DNA of 64,000 nt from Buchnera aphidicola (Muscaphis stroyani) (GTDB lineage Bacteria; Pseudomonadota; Gammaproteobacteria; Enterobacterales; Enterobacteriaceae), in assembly GCF_005080865.1 (NCBI RefSeq), contig NZ_CP034861.1, positions 248,001-312,000 of the forward strand, in the 5' to 3' direction. Below, in pieces: positions 1-10,109 of this stretch. A program made the position numbers and the translations under genes. Every line of letters starts with the position of its first letter. Position 1 is the first letter of the stretch. The notes below the pieces were generated by a model that saw only the letters and a list, made by a program, of their open reading frames with translations, made no database searches and had not been told where the DNA came from.

Positions 1-497
1 ATCATATAGGCATTTTATCCACAATAATTAATAGTTTAGCTATGAAGGATGCAATGCATTCTATTTCAACTAAAACTTATTTAATGTCAGCTATTCCAAT
101 AAATGGAATATGTAACATATATAACTGGGAACAAGCTATCAGTTTATTATCTAAAAATGTTATAGTAATTTTTTCTGCTGGTATAGGAAGCCCTTGTTTT
201 ACAACTGATTCTGCCGCTTGTTTACGTGGCATTGAAACTCGATCTGATATTGTCTTAAAAGGAACAAAAGTAGATGGAGTTTATTCATCAGATCCTAAAA
301 AAGATAAGAAAGCAATTTTATATCGGCATTTGAAATATAAAGATGTTTTAAAAAAAGAACTCAAAGTAATGGATCTATCAGCTTTTATACTTGCCCGCGA
401 TCACAATTTACCCATTCGAGTATTTAATATCAATAAAAAAGGAAATTTATATCGAATCATAATTGGCAAAAACGAAGGTACACTGATTCATTCTTAA
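1..497 (+). CDS. pyrH: UMP kinase, 3' part (cut by window start)
   Basis: Phosphorylates UMP to UDP in pyrimidine nucleotide synthesis; cytoplasmic hexamer of the amino-acid-kinase fold. The frame is open from base 3, so the gene begins before the window; about 165 C-terminal residues are present out of roughly 240 in the family. Visible are [10 protein letters not shown], the nucleotide-binding stretch [16 protein letters not shown] and the conserved C-terminal block [13 protein letters not shown]. The first in-frame ATG (base 42) is internal, because the residues before it also match the family. It precedes frr by 76 bases, the usual enterobacterial order (tsf-pyrH-frr). Confidence 0.96.
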   Translation, partial: HIGILSTIINSLAMKDAMHSISTKTYLMSAIPINGICNIYNWEQAISLLSKNVIVIFSAGIGSPCFTTDSAACLRGIETRSDIVLKGTKVDGVYSSDPKKDKKAILYRHLKYKDVLKKELKVMDLSAFILARDHNLPIRVFNINKKGNLYRIIIGKNEGTLIHS

Positions 498-573
498 TAA
501 ATAAAATTTTTATTTGAATTATTCTACAAATTAATTTTTTAAAACTAAAAAAATCTATTATATAGGTAATCAT

Positions 574-1131
574 GTGATTAATCAGATTAAGATAAATACT
601 AATAAAAAAATGGAAGTGTGCGTTCAGACTTTTCAAAACTATGTAAATAATCTTAGAACTGGAAGAGCATCTCCAGCGTTTCTTAACAGTATTTGTGTTG
701 AATATTTTGGCTCTCAAGTTCCTTTGCGTCAAATATCTAATATAGTAGTGGAAGATTATCATACTTTAAAAGTTAATGTTTTTGATCATTCAATTATACC
801 AGTAGTAGTGAAGTCTATTTTAAATTCGAATCTTGGTTTAAATCCCATTGTAAATAATGAAGACATTCGAATTCCAGTACCAGCGCTGACTGAAGAGAGG
901 AGAAAGCATCTTATTAAAGTAATACGAAGCAATGCAGAGCAGAGTCGAATTTGTGTTCGAAAAATTAGGAGGGATGCTAATGAAAAAATTAGTAATTTTT
1001 TAAAAAATAAAGTTATTAGTTCAGATGAAGAGCGTATTTCAGAAAATTATATTCAAAAAATAACAGATAAATACATTCAAAAAATTGATTTGATTTTATT
1101 AAAAAAAAATAAAGAATTAATGAGCTTTTAG
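574..1131 (+). CDS. frr: Ribosome recycling factor
   Basis: Splits post-termination ribosomes together with EF-G. The product is 185 residues, the same as E. coli RRF, and aligns throughout: LRTGRASPAFL near residue 27, DIRIPVPALTEERRK near residue 97 and the RRDANEK helix near residue 130. The start is GTG at 574 (M-I-N-Q-I, compare E. coli M-I-S-D-I); an ATG overlapping at 572 is in another frame. The upstream RBS is weak. It follows pyrH as in E. coli. Confidence 0.97.
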   Translation: MINQIKINTNKKMEVCVQTFQNYVNNLRTGRASPAFLNSICVEYFGSQVPLRQISNIVVEDYHTLKVNVFDHSIIPVVVKSILNSNLGLNPIVNNEDIRIPVPALTEERRKHLIKVIRSNAEQSRICVRKIRRDANEKISNFLKNKVISSDEERISENYIQKITDKYIQKIDLILLKKNKELMSF

Positions 1132-1226
1132 TATTTTTTATTGTACAATAAGTTTATATAGCCTGCTTATTTAATTAAAATACTTTATTTTAAAGACAGA
1201 ATATTATTTTCTTAAAAAGAATTTTT

Positions 1227-2423
1227 ATGAAAAAAATAACTATTTTAGGATCAACAGGTTTTGTTGGAATGAGTGCTTTGTCAGTAATTAGAAATAATCC
1301 AACTTTGTTTCAAGTAGTTGCTTTAGTAGCCAACAAAAATATTATTACTATGTTACAGCAATGTAGATTTTTTACTCCTAAATTCGTCGCAATGAGAGAC
1401 GAAAAATCTGCTAATATACTTAGAAAAAAATTAAAATTCTTAAACATAAAAACACAAGTTTTATCTGGAAAGAAAGCTATTTGTCATTTAGCATCTTTAG
1501 ATGAGATAGATCATGTAATAGCTGCTATTGTTGGAATATCGGGTTTAATGCCAATTTTATCAGCTATATATTCCAGTAAAACGATACTTTTAGCTAATAA
1601 AGAATCTTTAATTACATGCGGTCATTTTTTTATGAGAGCTTTATCTAAAAATAACTCAAAAATTATTCCTATAGACAGCGAACATAGTGCTATTTTTCAA
1701 GTTTTACCCTCTAAAATTCAAAATAGTTTAGGTAAGTGCAATTTAAAAAATTATGGAATAAAGTCTGTCATTTTAACTGCTTCTGGAGGTCCTTTTTATA
1801 ATTCACCGTTTTCCGAATTGTCTTCTGTGACCCCGAAACAAGCATGTGCCCACCCAAATTGGGTTATGGGTAAAAAAATATCAGTAGATTCAGCAACTAT
1901 GATGAATAAAGGTTTAGAATATGCCGAGGCTAGATGGTTATTCAATGCTTCACATTCAGAAATTGAGATCTTAATTCATCCACAATCAGTCATTCATTCT
2001 ATGGTTAAATATTGTGATGGTTCTTATTTAGCTCAATTGTCAAGTTCTGATATAAAAATTTCAATTGCATATGCTTTATCTTGGCCAATTCGTATTGATT
2101 CTGGATCTAGTTTTTTAAATCTTGAAAAGATGCAAAATTTATCTTTTTTTGAACCTGATTTTAATCAATTTCCATGTTTAAAATTAGCTATAGATGCATT
2201 TTCTAACGGTCAGTCTGCTATGATTGTTTTAAATGCCGCAAATGAAAGTGCAGTTAAAGCGTTTTTAAATTTCAGAATTAGCTTCATTAAAATTGCTGAA
2301 ATTAATAGCGACGCATTAATGTCTTTTTGCTTTAAAGAACCTAATTCTATTGAAGAAGTTTTAGATATAGATAGAAAAACAAAAATTTTAGTAGAAAAAA
2401 AAATAGCATCTTTAGAGTTTTAA
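1227..2423 (+). CDS. dxr: 1-deoxy-D-xylulose 5-phosphate reductoisomerase
   Basis: Converts DXP to 2-C-methyl-D-erythritol 4-phosphate using NADPH and a divalent metal, the committed step of the MEP isoprenoid pathway. The 398 residues equal the E. coli length. The N-terminal NADPH motif GSTGFVG is at residues 8-14, LANKES at about 122-127, and the metal/substrate segment DSEHSAIFQ at 150-158; DSATMMNKGLE follows. It lies between frr and uppS as in E. coli. It works with ispG (54278) and uppS (2511), so several steps of isoprenoid and undecaprenyl synthesis are present in this window. Confidence 0.98.
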   Translation: MKKITILGSTGFVGMSALSVIRNNPTLFQVVALVANKNIITMLQQCRFFTPKFVAMRDEKSANILRKKLKFLNIKTQVLSGKKAICHLASLDEIDHVIAAIVGISGLMPILSAIYSSKTILLANKESLITCGHFFMRALSKNNSKIIPIDSEHSAIFQVLPSKIQNSLGKCNLKNYGIKSVILTASGGPFYNSPFSELSSVTPKQACAHPNWVMGKKISVDSATMMNKGLEYAEARWLFNASHSEIEILIHPQSVIHSMVKYCDGSYLAQLSSSDIKISIAYALSWPIRIDSGSSFLNLEKMQNLSFFEPDFNQFPCLKLAIDAFSNGQSAMIVLNAANESAVKAFLNFRISFIKIAEINSDALMSFCFKEPNSIEEVLDIDRKTKILVEKKIASLEF

Positions 2424-2510
2424 TTTTTTAAAAAATATTGTTTATAATCATAAAATATTACACAATAAGCTCAAAATATTCAGTTTTTAAGAGAAACTTA
2501 TATAAATATT

Positions 2511-3248
2511 ATGCTAAATATACCTTCATTAAAAAATAAAAAATGTTTAATAGGTAAAAATCCTCATCACGTTGCAGTTATTATGGATGGCAATGGTCGT
2601 TGGGCAGAAAAAAAAGGGAAAATGCGTGTTGTAGGTCATCAAGAAGGTTTGAAAGCAGTCAAAAAAGTAGTAAAATTTGCATTCATTAAAAAATTAAAAA
2701 TATTAACTTTATATGCGTTTAGCAGTGAAAATTGGAAGCGTTCAGAGTTAGAAATAAAAGCACTTATAAAGTTGTTTTTATTTGCTTTAAATAGTGAAAT
2801 TCATAATTTAACAAAATATAATATTCGTTTAAAAATTATTGGAAACTTAAAACATTTTAATAAAGATTTTCAACATTGCGTTCAGAAAGCAGAAGAAATT
2901 ACTCTAAAAAATAGTGGTTTGCTTTTAAACATAGCTATAAATTATGGTGGACGATGGGATATTATCCAAGGAATAAAAAAAATTTTTAATAGAATTCAAC
3001 AAAAAAAATTAAAATTAGAAAAAATAAATGAAAACATGTTTTCTCAATATTTATCAACCGGAAATTCATTACCAGTAGATTTAGTTATTAGAACCGGAGG
3101 AGAAAAAAGAATAAGTAATTTTTTACTATGGCAAATAGCATATTCTGAGCTATATTTTACTGATGTTTTATGGCCTGATTTTAATCAATATATTTTTCAA
3201 GATGCCATTAATTTTTTTATTTCCAGAAATCGTCGATTTGGAGGATGA
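2511..3248 (+). CDS. uppS: Undecaprenyl diphosphate synthase (cis-prenyltransferase)
   Basis: Condenses isopentenyl diphosphate onto farnesyl diphosphate to make the C55 lipid carrier for cell-wall precursors. The product is 245 residues (E. coli 253). The catalytic loop MDGNGRWAEKKG contains the essential Asp near residue 25; SSENWKR and the C-terminal RTGGEKRISNFLLWQ/SELYF blocks are intact. In E. coli cdsA and rseP follow; here the next gene is bamA after 99 noncoding bases, so both have been deleted. Retention fits a residual peptidoglycan layer, also suggested by mltE. Confidence 0.97.
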   Translation: MLNIPSLKNKKCLIGKNPHHVAVIMDGNGRWAEKKGKMRVVGHQEGLKAVKKVVKFAFIKKLKILTLYAFSSENWKRSELEIKALIKLFLFALNSEIHNLTKYNIRLKIIGNLKHFNKDFQHCVQKAEEITLKNSGLLLNIAINYGGRWDIIQGIKKIFNRIQQKKLKLEKINENMFSQYLSTGNSLPVDLVIRTGGEKRISNFLLWQIAYSELYFTDVLWPDFNQYIFQDAINFFISRNRRFGG

Positions 3249-3347
3249 AATTTTGATTAAAAAATTTTTTATTTTATAACTTTAACTATTTCAAATATAT
3301 AAAATATTATCAAATAAATAATAAGATCTATTTCAGGAAAAATTATA

Positions 3348-5759
3348 ATGATAATGAAAATTAAATATATTTTCATATCTTTTTTAATATTTTTTAGCAT
3401 TAATGTTTATGCTGAAAATTTATTATCTGTATCAAATATTAAGTTTCAAGGTTTAGTAAATTTATCTAAAGATGAAGCGTTAAATACTATTTTGTTTAAA
3501 ATTGGAAGCAAAGTATCTAAAAAAGATATTAAAAATAGTATTCATGCTTTGTTTAAGACTGGTAAATTCGATAATATTTCAGTTTCATATAAAAGTAAAA
3601 CTATTATTTTCAAAGTTAAAGAAAAGCCAATTATTTTCAGTATTAATGTTACAGGTAACAGTATAGTTCAAACTGATGTTTTAAAAAAATATTTAACTCA
3701 ATTAGGCATTGAAACTGGTGGCTCTTTAAATTCTTTTTTAATTAACTTATTTATTCAAAATATAAAAAATTTTTATTATGAAATGGGAAGATATCAATGT
3801 AATGTTAAAATATTAAAAACATTTTCTTTTAATAATATTGTAAATTTAAAAATAGTAATTTATGAAGGTGAATTAACACAAGTTAAAAGCATTAAAATAA
3901 TTGGAAATAATGATTTTTCTGAAGAAAAATTAATGAAATTGTTTCAATTAAAAGATCATAAACCTTGGTGGAATTTATTAGAAAAATGTACTTATTACTC
4001 AAACAAATTACAGATTGATTTAAATAATTTAAAAAATTTTTATTTAAACAAAGGGTATTTTTATTTTCATGTAAGAAGCAAAAAAATCAATTTTTCTAAA
4101 GATAAAAAAAATGTTAATATTTTAATAGATATTTCAGAAGGAAAAAAGTATAAAATATCTAATTTTTTTATAAACGGTGATTTATTTCATTATTATGAAT
4201 TCATTAAAAAAATTGTTAAAATAGATAAAAATACACTTTATAATCAAGAAAAAATTAATCTTATAGTAAATAATATAAAAACATTTTTATTAGAACATGG
4301 TTACTTAAATTCTAAAGTTGAAGTAAATCCTGAAGTTAATCACATTAATAAAAAAATAGTATTGAATTTTAACATAGATTTAAAAAAACGTTATTTTGTA
4401 AATAAAATAATTTTTAGTGGAAATGAATTAACTCAAGATAAAATTTTGCGTCGTGAAATAAAACAGATAGAAGGTGAATATTTTAATAATAGATTAGTTG
4501 AATCCGGTCGAGTATCATTAGAACAAACTAAATATTTTAGAGATGTATCTGTTGCGACAGACATGGTTTCTAATTCTTCAAATAAAGTTAATGTTATTTA
4601 CACGGTAAAAGAAAAACCCACTGGTTCTTTAAATTTCGGCGTAGGATATGGAATAGATAGTGGGTTAAGCTTTAACTTCTCTGTTTCTGAAGATAATTTA
4701 TTTGGTTTAGGAAACTCTTTAAAAGCCACGGCAGTAAAAAACAACAATCAAAAATATATTGATTTCTCGACGTTACATCCATATTTTTTTTCTAACAATA
4801 TCAATTTCAGTAGTAGAATTTTTTATAGTGACTTAAAATATAATTTAAGTAATATTTCTTCTTTTATGAATAACACTTATGGTCTAGAAAGTGATCTGAG
4901 TTTTTTAGTAAATGATTTTAATACGATCAATTTTGGCTTTGGATATACTCATAACAATATTTTTTATTTAGATAAACCAAAATCTTATTTAAACAAAATA
5001 AAAATAGTTTCAGACGACATTTTTTTTGATAATGTAGTAAGTGATTTTACTTTAAATTATGCTTGGTCGTACGAAAATCTAAAATATTTATATTTTCCTA
5101 TTTCTGGAAATCAAATTCACATAAGTGGTAAAAATACAATTCCAGGTTCAGACAATAGTTTTTATAAGTTAGTGTTAGATGGAGAAAAGTATGTTCCATT
5201 AAATAAATATAAAAATTTTATATTAATGAATCATGTTCGATTAGGCGTAGTAAATAGTTTTAATTCAAAAAAAACACCTTTTTATGAAAATTTTTATTCT
5301 AATAGTTTAAATAATGTTCGCGGTTTTCGTGCCAATACTATTGGTCCTAAAAAAATTGATAATACTGATAATATAAACGTTTGCAATAAATACAAAAATA
5401 ATAATATTTGTGAATCAATTGATTCTATTGGAGGAAACGCTTTAATCATGACTAACGTAGAACTGATTACGCCTATTCCTTTTATAAATCCAATTTATAC
5501 TAAATTTTTTAGGTCTTCATTTTTTTTTGACGCAGGCGGTGTTTTTGATTCTGGATTAAATCATGATGATAAAAGTATAAATTTATCTGATATTTCTAAC
5601 AATATTTCTTCTGATAATAATATATATGCGTCTATTGGTTTTTCTTTTCAGTGGTTTTCACCTCTTGGTCCTTTAGTTTTTTCTTATGCTTTTCCTATTC
5701 AAAAAAATAAAAATTATCAATTAGAACCGTTTCAATTTAACATTGGTAAAAATTGGTAG
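3348..5759 (+). CDS. bamA: Outer-membrane protein assembly factor BamA
   Basis: Core of the BAM complex that folds beta-barrel proteins into the outer membrane. The product is 803 residues (E. coli 810). A signal peptide of about 22 residues ends at V-Y-A, followed by about five POTRA repeats to residue ~420 and a C-terminal 16-strand barrel of the Omp85 family. The last residue is aromatic (W), as expected for a BAM-inserted barrel. ATG 3348 is 9 bases after an AGGA; a second ATG two codons later is possible. The gene is AT-rich and diverged, especially in barrel loops. Its E. coli neighbours rseP, skp and lpxD are gone. Confidence 0.97.
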   Translation: MIMKIKYIFISFLIFFSINVYAENLLSVSNIKFQGLVNLSKDEALNTILFKIGSKVSKKDIKNSIHALFKTGKFDNISVSYKSKTIIFKVKEKPIIFSINVTGNSIVQTDVLKKYLTQLGIETGGSLNSFLINLFIQNIKNFYYEMGRYQCNVKILKTFSFNNIVNLKIVIYEGELTQVKSIKIIGNNDFSEEKLMKLFQLKDHKPWWNLLEKCTYYSNKLQIDLNNLKNFYLNKGYFYFHVRSKKINFSKDKKNVNILIDISEGKKYKISNFFINGDLFHYYEFIKKIVKIDKNTLYNQEKINLIVNNIKTFLLEHGYLNSKVEVNPEVNHINKKIVLNFNIDLKKRYFVNKIIFSGNELTQDKILRREIKQIEGEYFNNRLVESGRVSLEQTKYFRDVSVATDMVSNSSNKVNVIYTVKEKPTGSLNFGVGYGIDSGLSFNFSVSEDNLFGLGNSLKATAVKNNNQKYIDFSTLHPYFFSNNINFSSRIFYSDLKYNLSNISSFMNNTYGLESDLSFLVNDFNTINFGFGYTHNNIFYLDKPKSYLNKIKIVSDDIFFDNVVSDFTLNYAWSYENLKYLYFPISGNQIHISGKNTIPGSDNSFYKLVLDGEKYVPLNKYKNFILMNHVRLGVVNSFNSKKTPFYENFYSNSLNNVRGFRANTIGPKKIDNTDNINVCNKYKNNNICESIDSIGGNALIMTNVELITPIPFINPIYTKFFRSSFFFDAGGVFDSGLNHDDKSINLSDISNNISSDNNIYASIGFSFQWFSPLGPLVFSYAFPIQKNKNYQLEPFQFNIGKNW

Positions 5760-5956
5760 TATGATTAGTATCATCTTAAATATTAGTGTAAAATTTTTTT
5801 TCAAAGTGTATTAAATACATCATTTATTAAAAAATATTACTGAAATATAATTTTTTTTATATGTTAATTATTCATACATTTAATAAAAATATATTAATAA
5901 ACAATTTTATCATGCTTATAAAAAATAAGATTATATTTAAAATAAGGAAAATTTTT

Positions 5957-6412
5957 TTGAATTCTTATCATTCTAATATCAATATAAATAATATTTTTAA
6001 AATTCTACCACATCGATATCCTTTTCTTCTTATCGATCGAGTTTTAAAATTTAAAAAATTTAAATTTTTACACGCTATTAAAAATTGTACTATAAATGAA
6101 CCTTTTTTACAGGGTCATTTTTTTCAAAAACCAATTTTTCCTGGTGTTTTAATTATTGAATCTATGGCTCAAGCTGCAGGAATTTTGATATATAAAAGCA
6201 TAGGAAAGCTAGACATAAATAAATTATGCTATTTTATAGGAATTGATAATGCTCGTTTTAAAAAAAATGTCATACCTGGTGATCAAATGTTTATAAAAGT
6301 TGATTTATTAAATTCTACTAAAAATATAAATAAGTTTAAAACAATTGTTACAGTTAATAAAAAAATTGTTTGTGTTTCTACAATAATTTTTTTTATTAAA
6401 TTTATAAATTAA
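5957..6412 (+). CDS. fabZ: 3-hydroxyacyl-ACP dehydratase FabZ (TTG start)
   Basis: Dehydrates beta-hydroxyacyl-ACP in fatty-acid elongation. The hot-dog fold carries the motif LPHRYPFLLIDR with the catalytic His, FLQGHFFQKPIFPGV with the second catalytic acid region, and VVPGDQM-like VIPGDQMF. The open frame reaches back to an ATG at 5861 (183 residues), but that N-terminal extension resembles nothing. A TTG at 5957 sits 6 bases after AAGGAAA (5944-5950) and gives 151 residues, exactly the E. coli length, so it is chosen. lpxD before it and lpxA/lpxB/rnhB after it are missing. Confidence 0.93.
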   Translation: MNSYHSNININNIFKILPHRYPFLLIDRVLKFKKFKFLHAIKNCTINEPFLQGHFFQKPIFPGVLIIESMAQAAGILIYKSIGKLDINKLCYFIGIDNARFKKNVIPGDQMFIKVDLLNSTKNINKFKTIVTVNKKIVCVSTIIFFIKFIN

Positions 6413-6573
6413 ATTAGATTTATTTTTTTATTTTTTAAGATTTAACTTTAAATAAAAATAAAAAATTAATTTATTTAAAGCATCTACGTTTGAAGGTAAT
6501 ATATATTAATTTTTTAACAATTGCATACTATATGTTGTCATGTTAAATAAATTTTTTATAACTTGGATAAAGA

Positions 6574-9500
6574 ATGATTGATCCTCAATTTGTACATCTT
6601 CATGTGCATAGCGATTACTCTATTATTGATGGTTTATCTAAACCAGAAGATTTAGTAAAAAAAGCAGCATTATTAGGAATGAAAGCATTAGCTATTAACG
6701 ATTTTAATAACTTATACGGTGTAATAAAATTTTATAATACTGCTCATACATTCGGATTAAAACCCATTATTGGAGTAACAGTAAAATTTTTTTCTGAATA
6801 TAAACAATATAAGCTGACTGAATTAGTTTTGTTAGCTGTTAATCAAAAAGGATATAAAAATTTAATTTTAATCATTTCAAAATCTTTTAAAAAAGGTTAC
6901 ATTGATAATTATAGTATAACAATAAAAAAAAAATGGCTTTCAGAAATAAATGAAGGATTAATTGTACTTTCTGGTGGGTGCAAAGGTGAAATCGGAAAAG
7001 CTTTACTATATAATCATAAGCGCATAACATCTGATTGTATTTCATTTTATGAAAAATACTTTCCTAATGCTCATTATTTAGAATTAGTTCGAACAGGGAA
7101 AGAAAATGAAGAAAAATATATAGATTTAGCTTTAGAATTATCTCTTTCTAAAAATATTCCAGTAGTGGCTACTAACGACGTTTGTTTTTTAACAAAAGAA
7201 GATTATGACGCTCATAGAATAAGAATTGCAATTAACGAAGGAAAAATACTAAAAGATTCAAAAATTCAAAACAATTATAGTGATCAGCAATTTTTAAAAA
7301 CTGAAAAAGATATGTGTGATTTATTTCATGATATTCCTGTTGCTTTAGTTAATAGTGTAGAAATTGCAAAACGTTGTAATGTTTTTATAAATTCAGGAGA
7401 ATATTTTTTACCACAGTTTCCTACAGGAAAAATTAGTGTTGAAGATTATTTAGTCATTGAAGCTTACAAAGGAATAAATAAACGTTTAAATTTGCATCAT
7501 AAAAATCATAAAAATTTTAAAAATATTTATAAAGAATATAAAAATCGATTAGACATTGAGTTAAACATAATTAATCAAATGGGTTTTCCTGGATATTTTT
7601 TAATTGTAATGGAATTTATAAAATGGGCAAAAGATAATGGTGTTCCAGTTGGCCCTGGAAGAGGATCAGGTGCCAGTTCCTTAGTAGCGTACGCTTTACA
7701 AATAACAGAAGTTGATCCATTATCATTTGATCTTGTATTTGAGCGTTTTTTAAACTCAGAACGTATTTCTATGCCTGATTTTGATATTGATTTTTGTATG
7801 GAAAAACGAGATAAAGTTATTGAACATGTTGCAGATATGTACGGAAGAAGTTCTGTGGCACAGATCATTACTTTTGGAACAATGACAGCAAAAGCAGTTA
7901 TTAAGGATGTGGGTCGAGTTTTAGGTTATTCTTATGGATTTATTAATAATATATCTAAGTTGATACCTTCAGATCCCGGTATAACATTGAAGGAAGCATT
8001 TTCTAGAGATTCAGAATTGTCTAGTTTATATAAAAGTAACGAAGACGTAAAAATATTAATTAATATGTCAAAAAAATTAGAAGGCACAAATCGAAACGTT
8101 GGAAAGCACGCAGGTGGATTAGTCATTTCACCTACTAAAATCACTGATTTTTGTCCTTTGTATTATGATAATCAAGGAAAAAATCCAGTTACTCAATTTG
8201 ATAAAAATGATATAGAATTTATAGGATTAGTTAAATTTGATTTTCTTGGTTTGCGTACGCTAACTATAATAAATTATGCAATAAAGATGATTAATAAAAA
8301 TTTAAAATTAAATAATCGACCGATATTAAACATAAATTCAATTAATCTTAATGATAGTAAATGTTTTGAATTATTAAAAAAATCGCACACTACCGCTATT
8401 TTTCAATTAGAATCTTACGGAATGAAAGATTTAATTAAAAGATTGCAACCTGATTGTTTTGAAGATTTAATTGCTTTAGTAGCTCTTTTCAGACCTGGTC
8501 CTTTACAGTCAGGAATGGTAGATAATTTTATTAACAGAAAGCACGGACGTGAAAAAATATCGTATCCTGATAATACTTGGCAACATATGTTATTGAAACC
8601 AGTATTAGAATCAACGTATGGTATTGTTTTATATCAAGAACAGGTAATGAAAATAGCGCAAGTTTTAGCAGGATACTCATTGGGAGAGGCTGACATTTTA
8701 AGAAGAGCTATGAGTAAAAAAAATTTAAAAGATATGATTCAACAAAGATCCATATTTGAAAAAAGAGCCTATAAAAATGGAATTAATCAAAAATTAGCAA
8801 TTAAAATATTTGATTTGTTAGAAAAATTTGCAGGATATGGATTTAACAAATCTCATTCAGTAGCTTATGCTTTAGTTTCTTATCAAACTTTATGGTTAAA
8901 AAAATATTATCCTTTAGAATTTATGGCATCAGCTATGACTTCTGATATTGACAACACGGATAAAATTGTTATTTTAATAAACGAATCAATTTCTATGGGG
9001 CTTCAAATCAAACCTCCCAATGTTAATTTAAGCAGATATGAGTTTTATGTAAGTAGTGATAGTATAATTTATGGTCTTGGAGCCATTAAAGGGATAGGAA
9101 GTAATTCTATAAACCACTTAATTTCAGAGAGAAATAAAAATGGTGAATTTCAAGATTTATTTGATTTATGCATGAGAATAGATCTTAATAAAATTACTAA
9201 AAAAATATTAGAAAAACTTATAATGTCTGGGAGTTGTGATTGTTTTAATTCAAATAGAAGCAGTATGCTTAAATTAATTGAAAGTGCTATAAAAGTATCA
9301 AAAGAATATACTAAATCAAAAAATTTTGTACAAGAAAGTCTTTTTGGAAATTTAAAAAATGATTTAATTCAAGTAAAAAACAATCATTGTTTACATTCAT
9401 CATATTCAGAACAAGTTAAGCTAGATCAAGAATATCAAGTTTTAGGTTTATACCTCACAGGTCATCCAACAGATCAGTATTTAGAAGAGTTAAAGCATTA

Positions 9501-10053
9501 TTCTAATGGATTAACATTATTAAAGGCATTGTCTATAGAACATGATAAAAAAATTTCAGTAACAGGAATAATTGTATCAATAAAAATTAAAAGAACGAAA
9601 AATAAAAATCGAATGGCAGTGATATTATTAGACGACAACAGTAGTCGTTTAGAAATTATAATATTTGAGCGTTTGCTTGAGACATGTGAACCTTTATTAA
9701 ATTTAAACAAAATCTTAATTATATCCGGTGTTGTAAAAGTTAATGCAATTAACAAAAGCGTTAAAATGATAGCTTATAGCTTAATGAATTTAGATATGGC
9801 ACGAGAAAAATATATTAATAAAATTATAGTCACGTTAAAAAAAGATAAAGATATGTTTTTTTTAGAAAATTTATATAATTTTTTAGAAAAACAGATACAA
9901 GGAAAGGTGCTTGTTTGTATTGTTTATGAAAAAAAACTGATTAGTTCAGATGTAAACATAAATAAAAAGTGGTTTGTTTGCATTACTGATGAATTAATAA
10001 ATAAGTTTAAAATATTAGTTAAATCAGATAAAATCAAATTAAATTTTTACTAA
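6574..10053 (+). CDS. dnaE: DNA polymerase III alpha subunit
   Basis: Catalytic subunit of the replicative polymerase. The 1159 residues nearly equal E. coli (1160). Order: N-terminal PHP domain (HLHVHSDYS near residue 10), palm with GPGRGSGASSLV near 363 and PDFDIDF with the catalytic aspartates near 402, fingers (GFNKSHSVAYALVSYQ near 762), tandem HhH region, OB domain (about residues 985-1080) and a C-terminal tail region. The proofreading partner epsilon is dnaQ at 20606. ATG start; the gene converges on proS, with 56 bases between them. Confidence 0.98.
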   Translation: MIDPQFVHLHVHSDYSIIDGLSKPEDLVKKAALLGMKALAINDFNNLYGVIKFYNTAHTFGLKPIIGVTVKFFSEYKQYKLTELVLLAVNQKGYKNLILIISKSFKKGYIDNYSITIKKKWLSEINEGLIVLSGGCKGEIGKALLYNHKRITSDCISFYEKYFPNAHYLELVRTGKENEEKYIDLALELSLSKNIPVVATNDVCFLTKEDYDAHRIRIAINEGKILKDSKIQNNYSDQQFLKTEKDMCDLFHDIPVALVNSVEIAKRCNVFINSGEYFLPQFPTGKISVEDYLVIEAYKGINKRLNLHHKNHKNFKNIYKEYKNRLDIELNIINQMGFPGYFLIVMEFIKWAKDNGVPVGPGRGSGASSLVAYALQITEVDPLSFDLVFERFLNSERISMPDFDIDFCMEKRDKVIEHVADMYGRSSVAQIITFGTMTAKAVIKDVGRVLGYSYGFINNISKLIPSDPGITLKEAFSRDSELSSLYKSNEDVKILINMSKKLEGTNRNVGKHAGGLVISPTKITDFCPLYYDNQGKNPVTQFDKNDIEFIGLVKFDFLGLRTLTIINYAIKMINKNLKLNNRPILNINSINLNDSKCFELLKKSHTTAIFQLESYGMKDLIKRLQPDCFEDLIALVALFRPGPLQSGMVDNFINRKHGREKISYPDNTWQHMLLKPVLESTYGIVLYQEQVMKIAQVLAGYSLGEADILRRAMSKKNLKDMIQQRSIFEKRAYKNGINQKLAIKIFDLLEKFAGYGFNKSHSVAYALVSYQTLWLKKYYPLEFMASAMTSDIDNTDKIVILINESISMGLQIKPPNVNLSRYEFYVSSDSIIYGLGAIKGIGSNSINHLISERNKNGEFQDLFDLCMRIDLNKITKKILEKLIMSGSCDCFNSNRSSMLKLIESAIKVSKEYTKSKNFVQESLFGNLKNDLIQVKNNHCLHSSYSEQVKLDQEYQVLGLYLTGHPTDQYLEELKHYSNGLTLLKALSIEHDKKISVTGIIVSIKIKRTKNKNRMAVILLDDNSSRLEIIIFERLLETCEPLLNLNKILIISGVVKVNAINKSVKMIAYSLMNLDMAREKYINKIIVTLKKDKDMFFLENLYNFLEKQIQGKVLVCIVYEKKLISSDVNINKKWFVCITDELINKFKILVKSDKIKLNFY

Positions 10054-10109
10054 ATATAAATTAGGATTTTAATTAAAAAACGAAATAAATCAGTTTTATT
10101 TTTTTAAAT

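Noticed and set aside
457-762. 101-codon minus-strand frame over the pyrH end and frr start
   Set aside because: It is the shadow of frr codons and an A+T-rich gap; no RBS or family resemblance.
7575-8144. Minus-strand frames inside dnaE
   Set aside because: They are antisense to strongly conserved dnaE codons and have no independent support.
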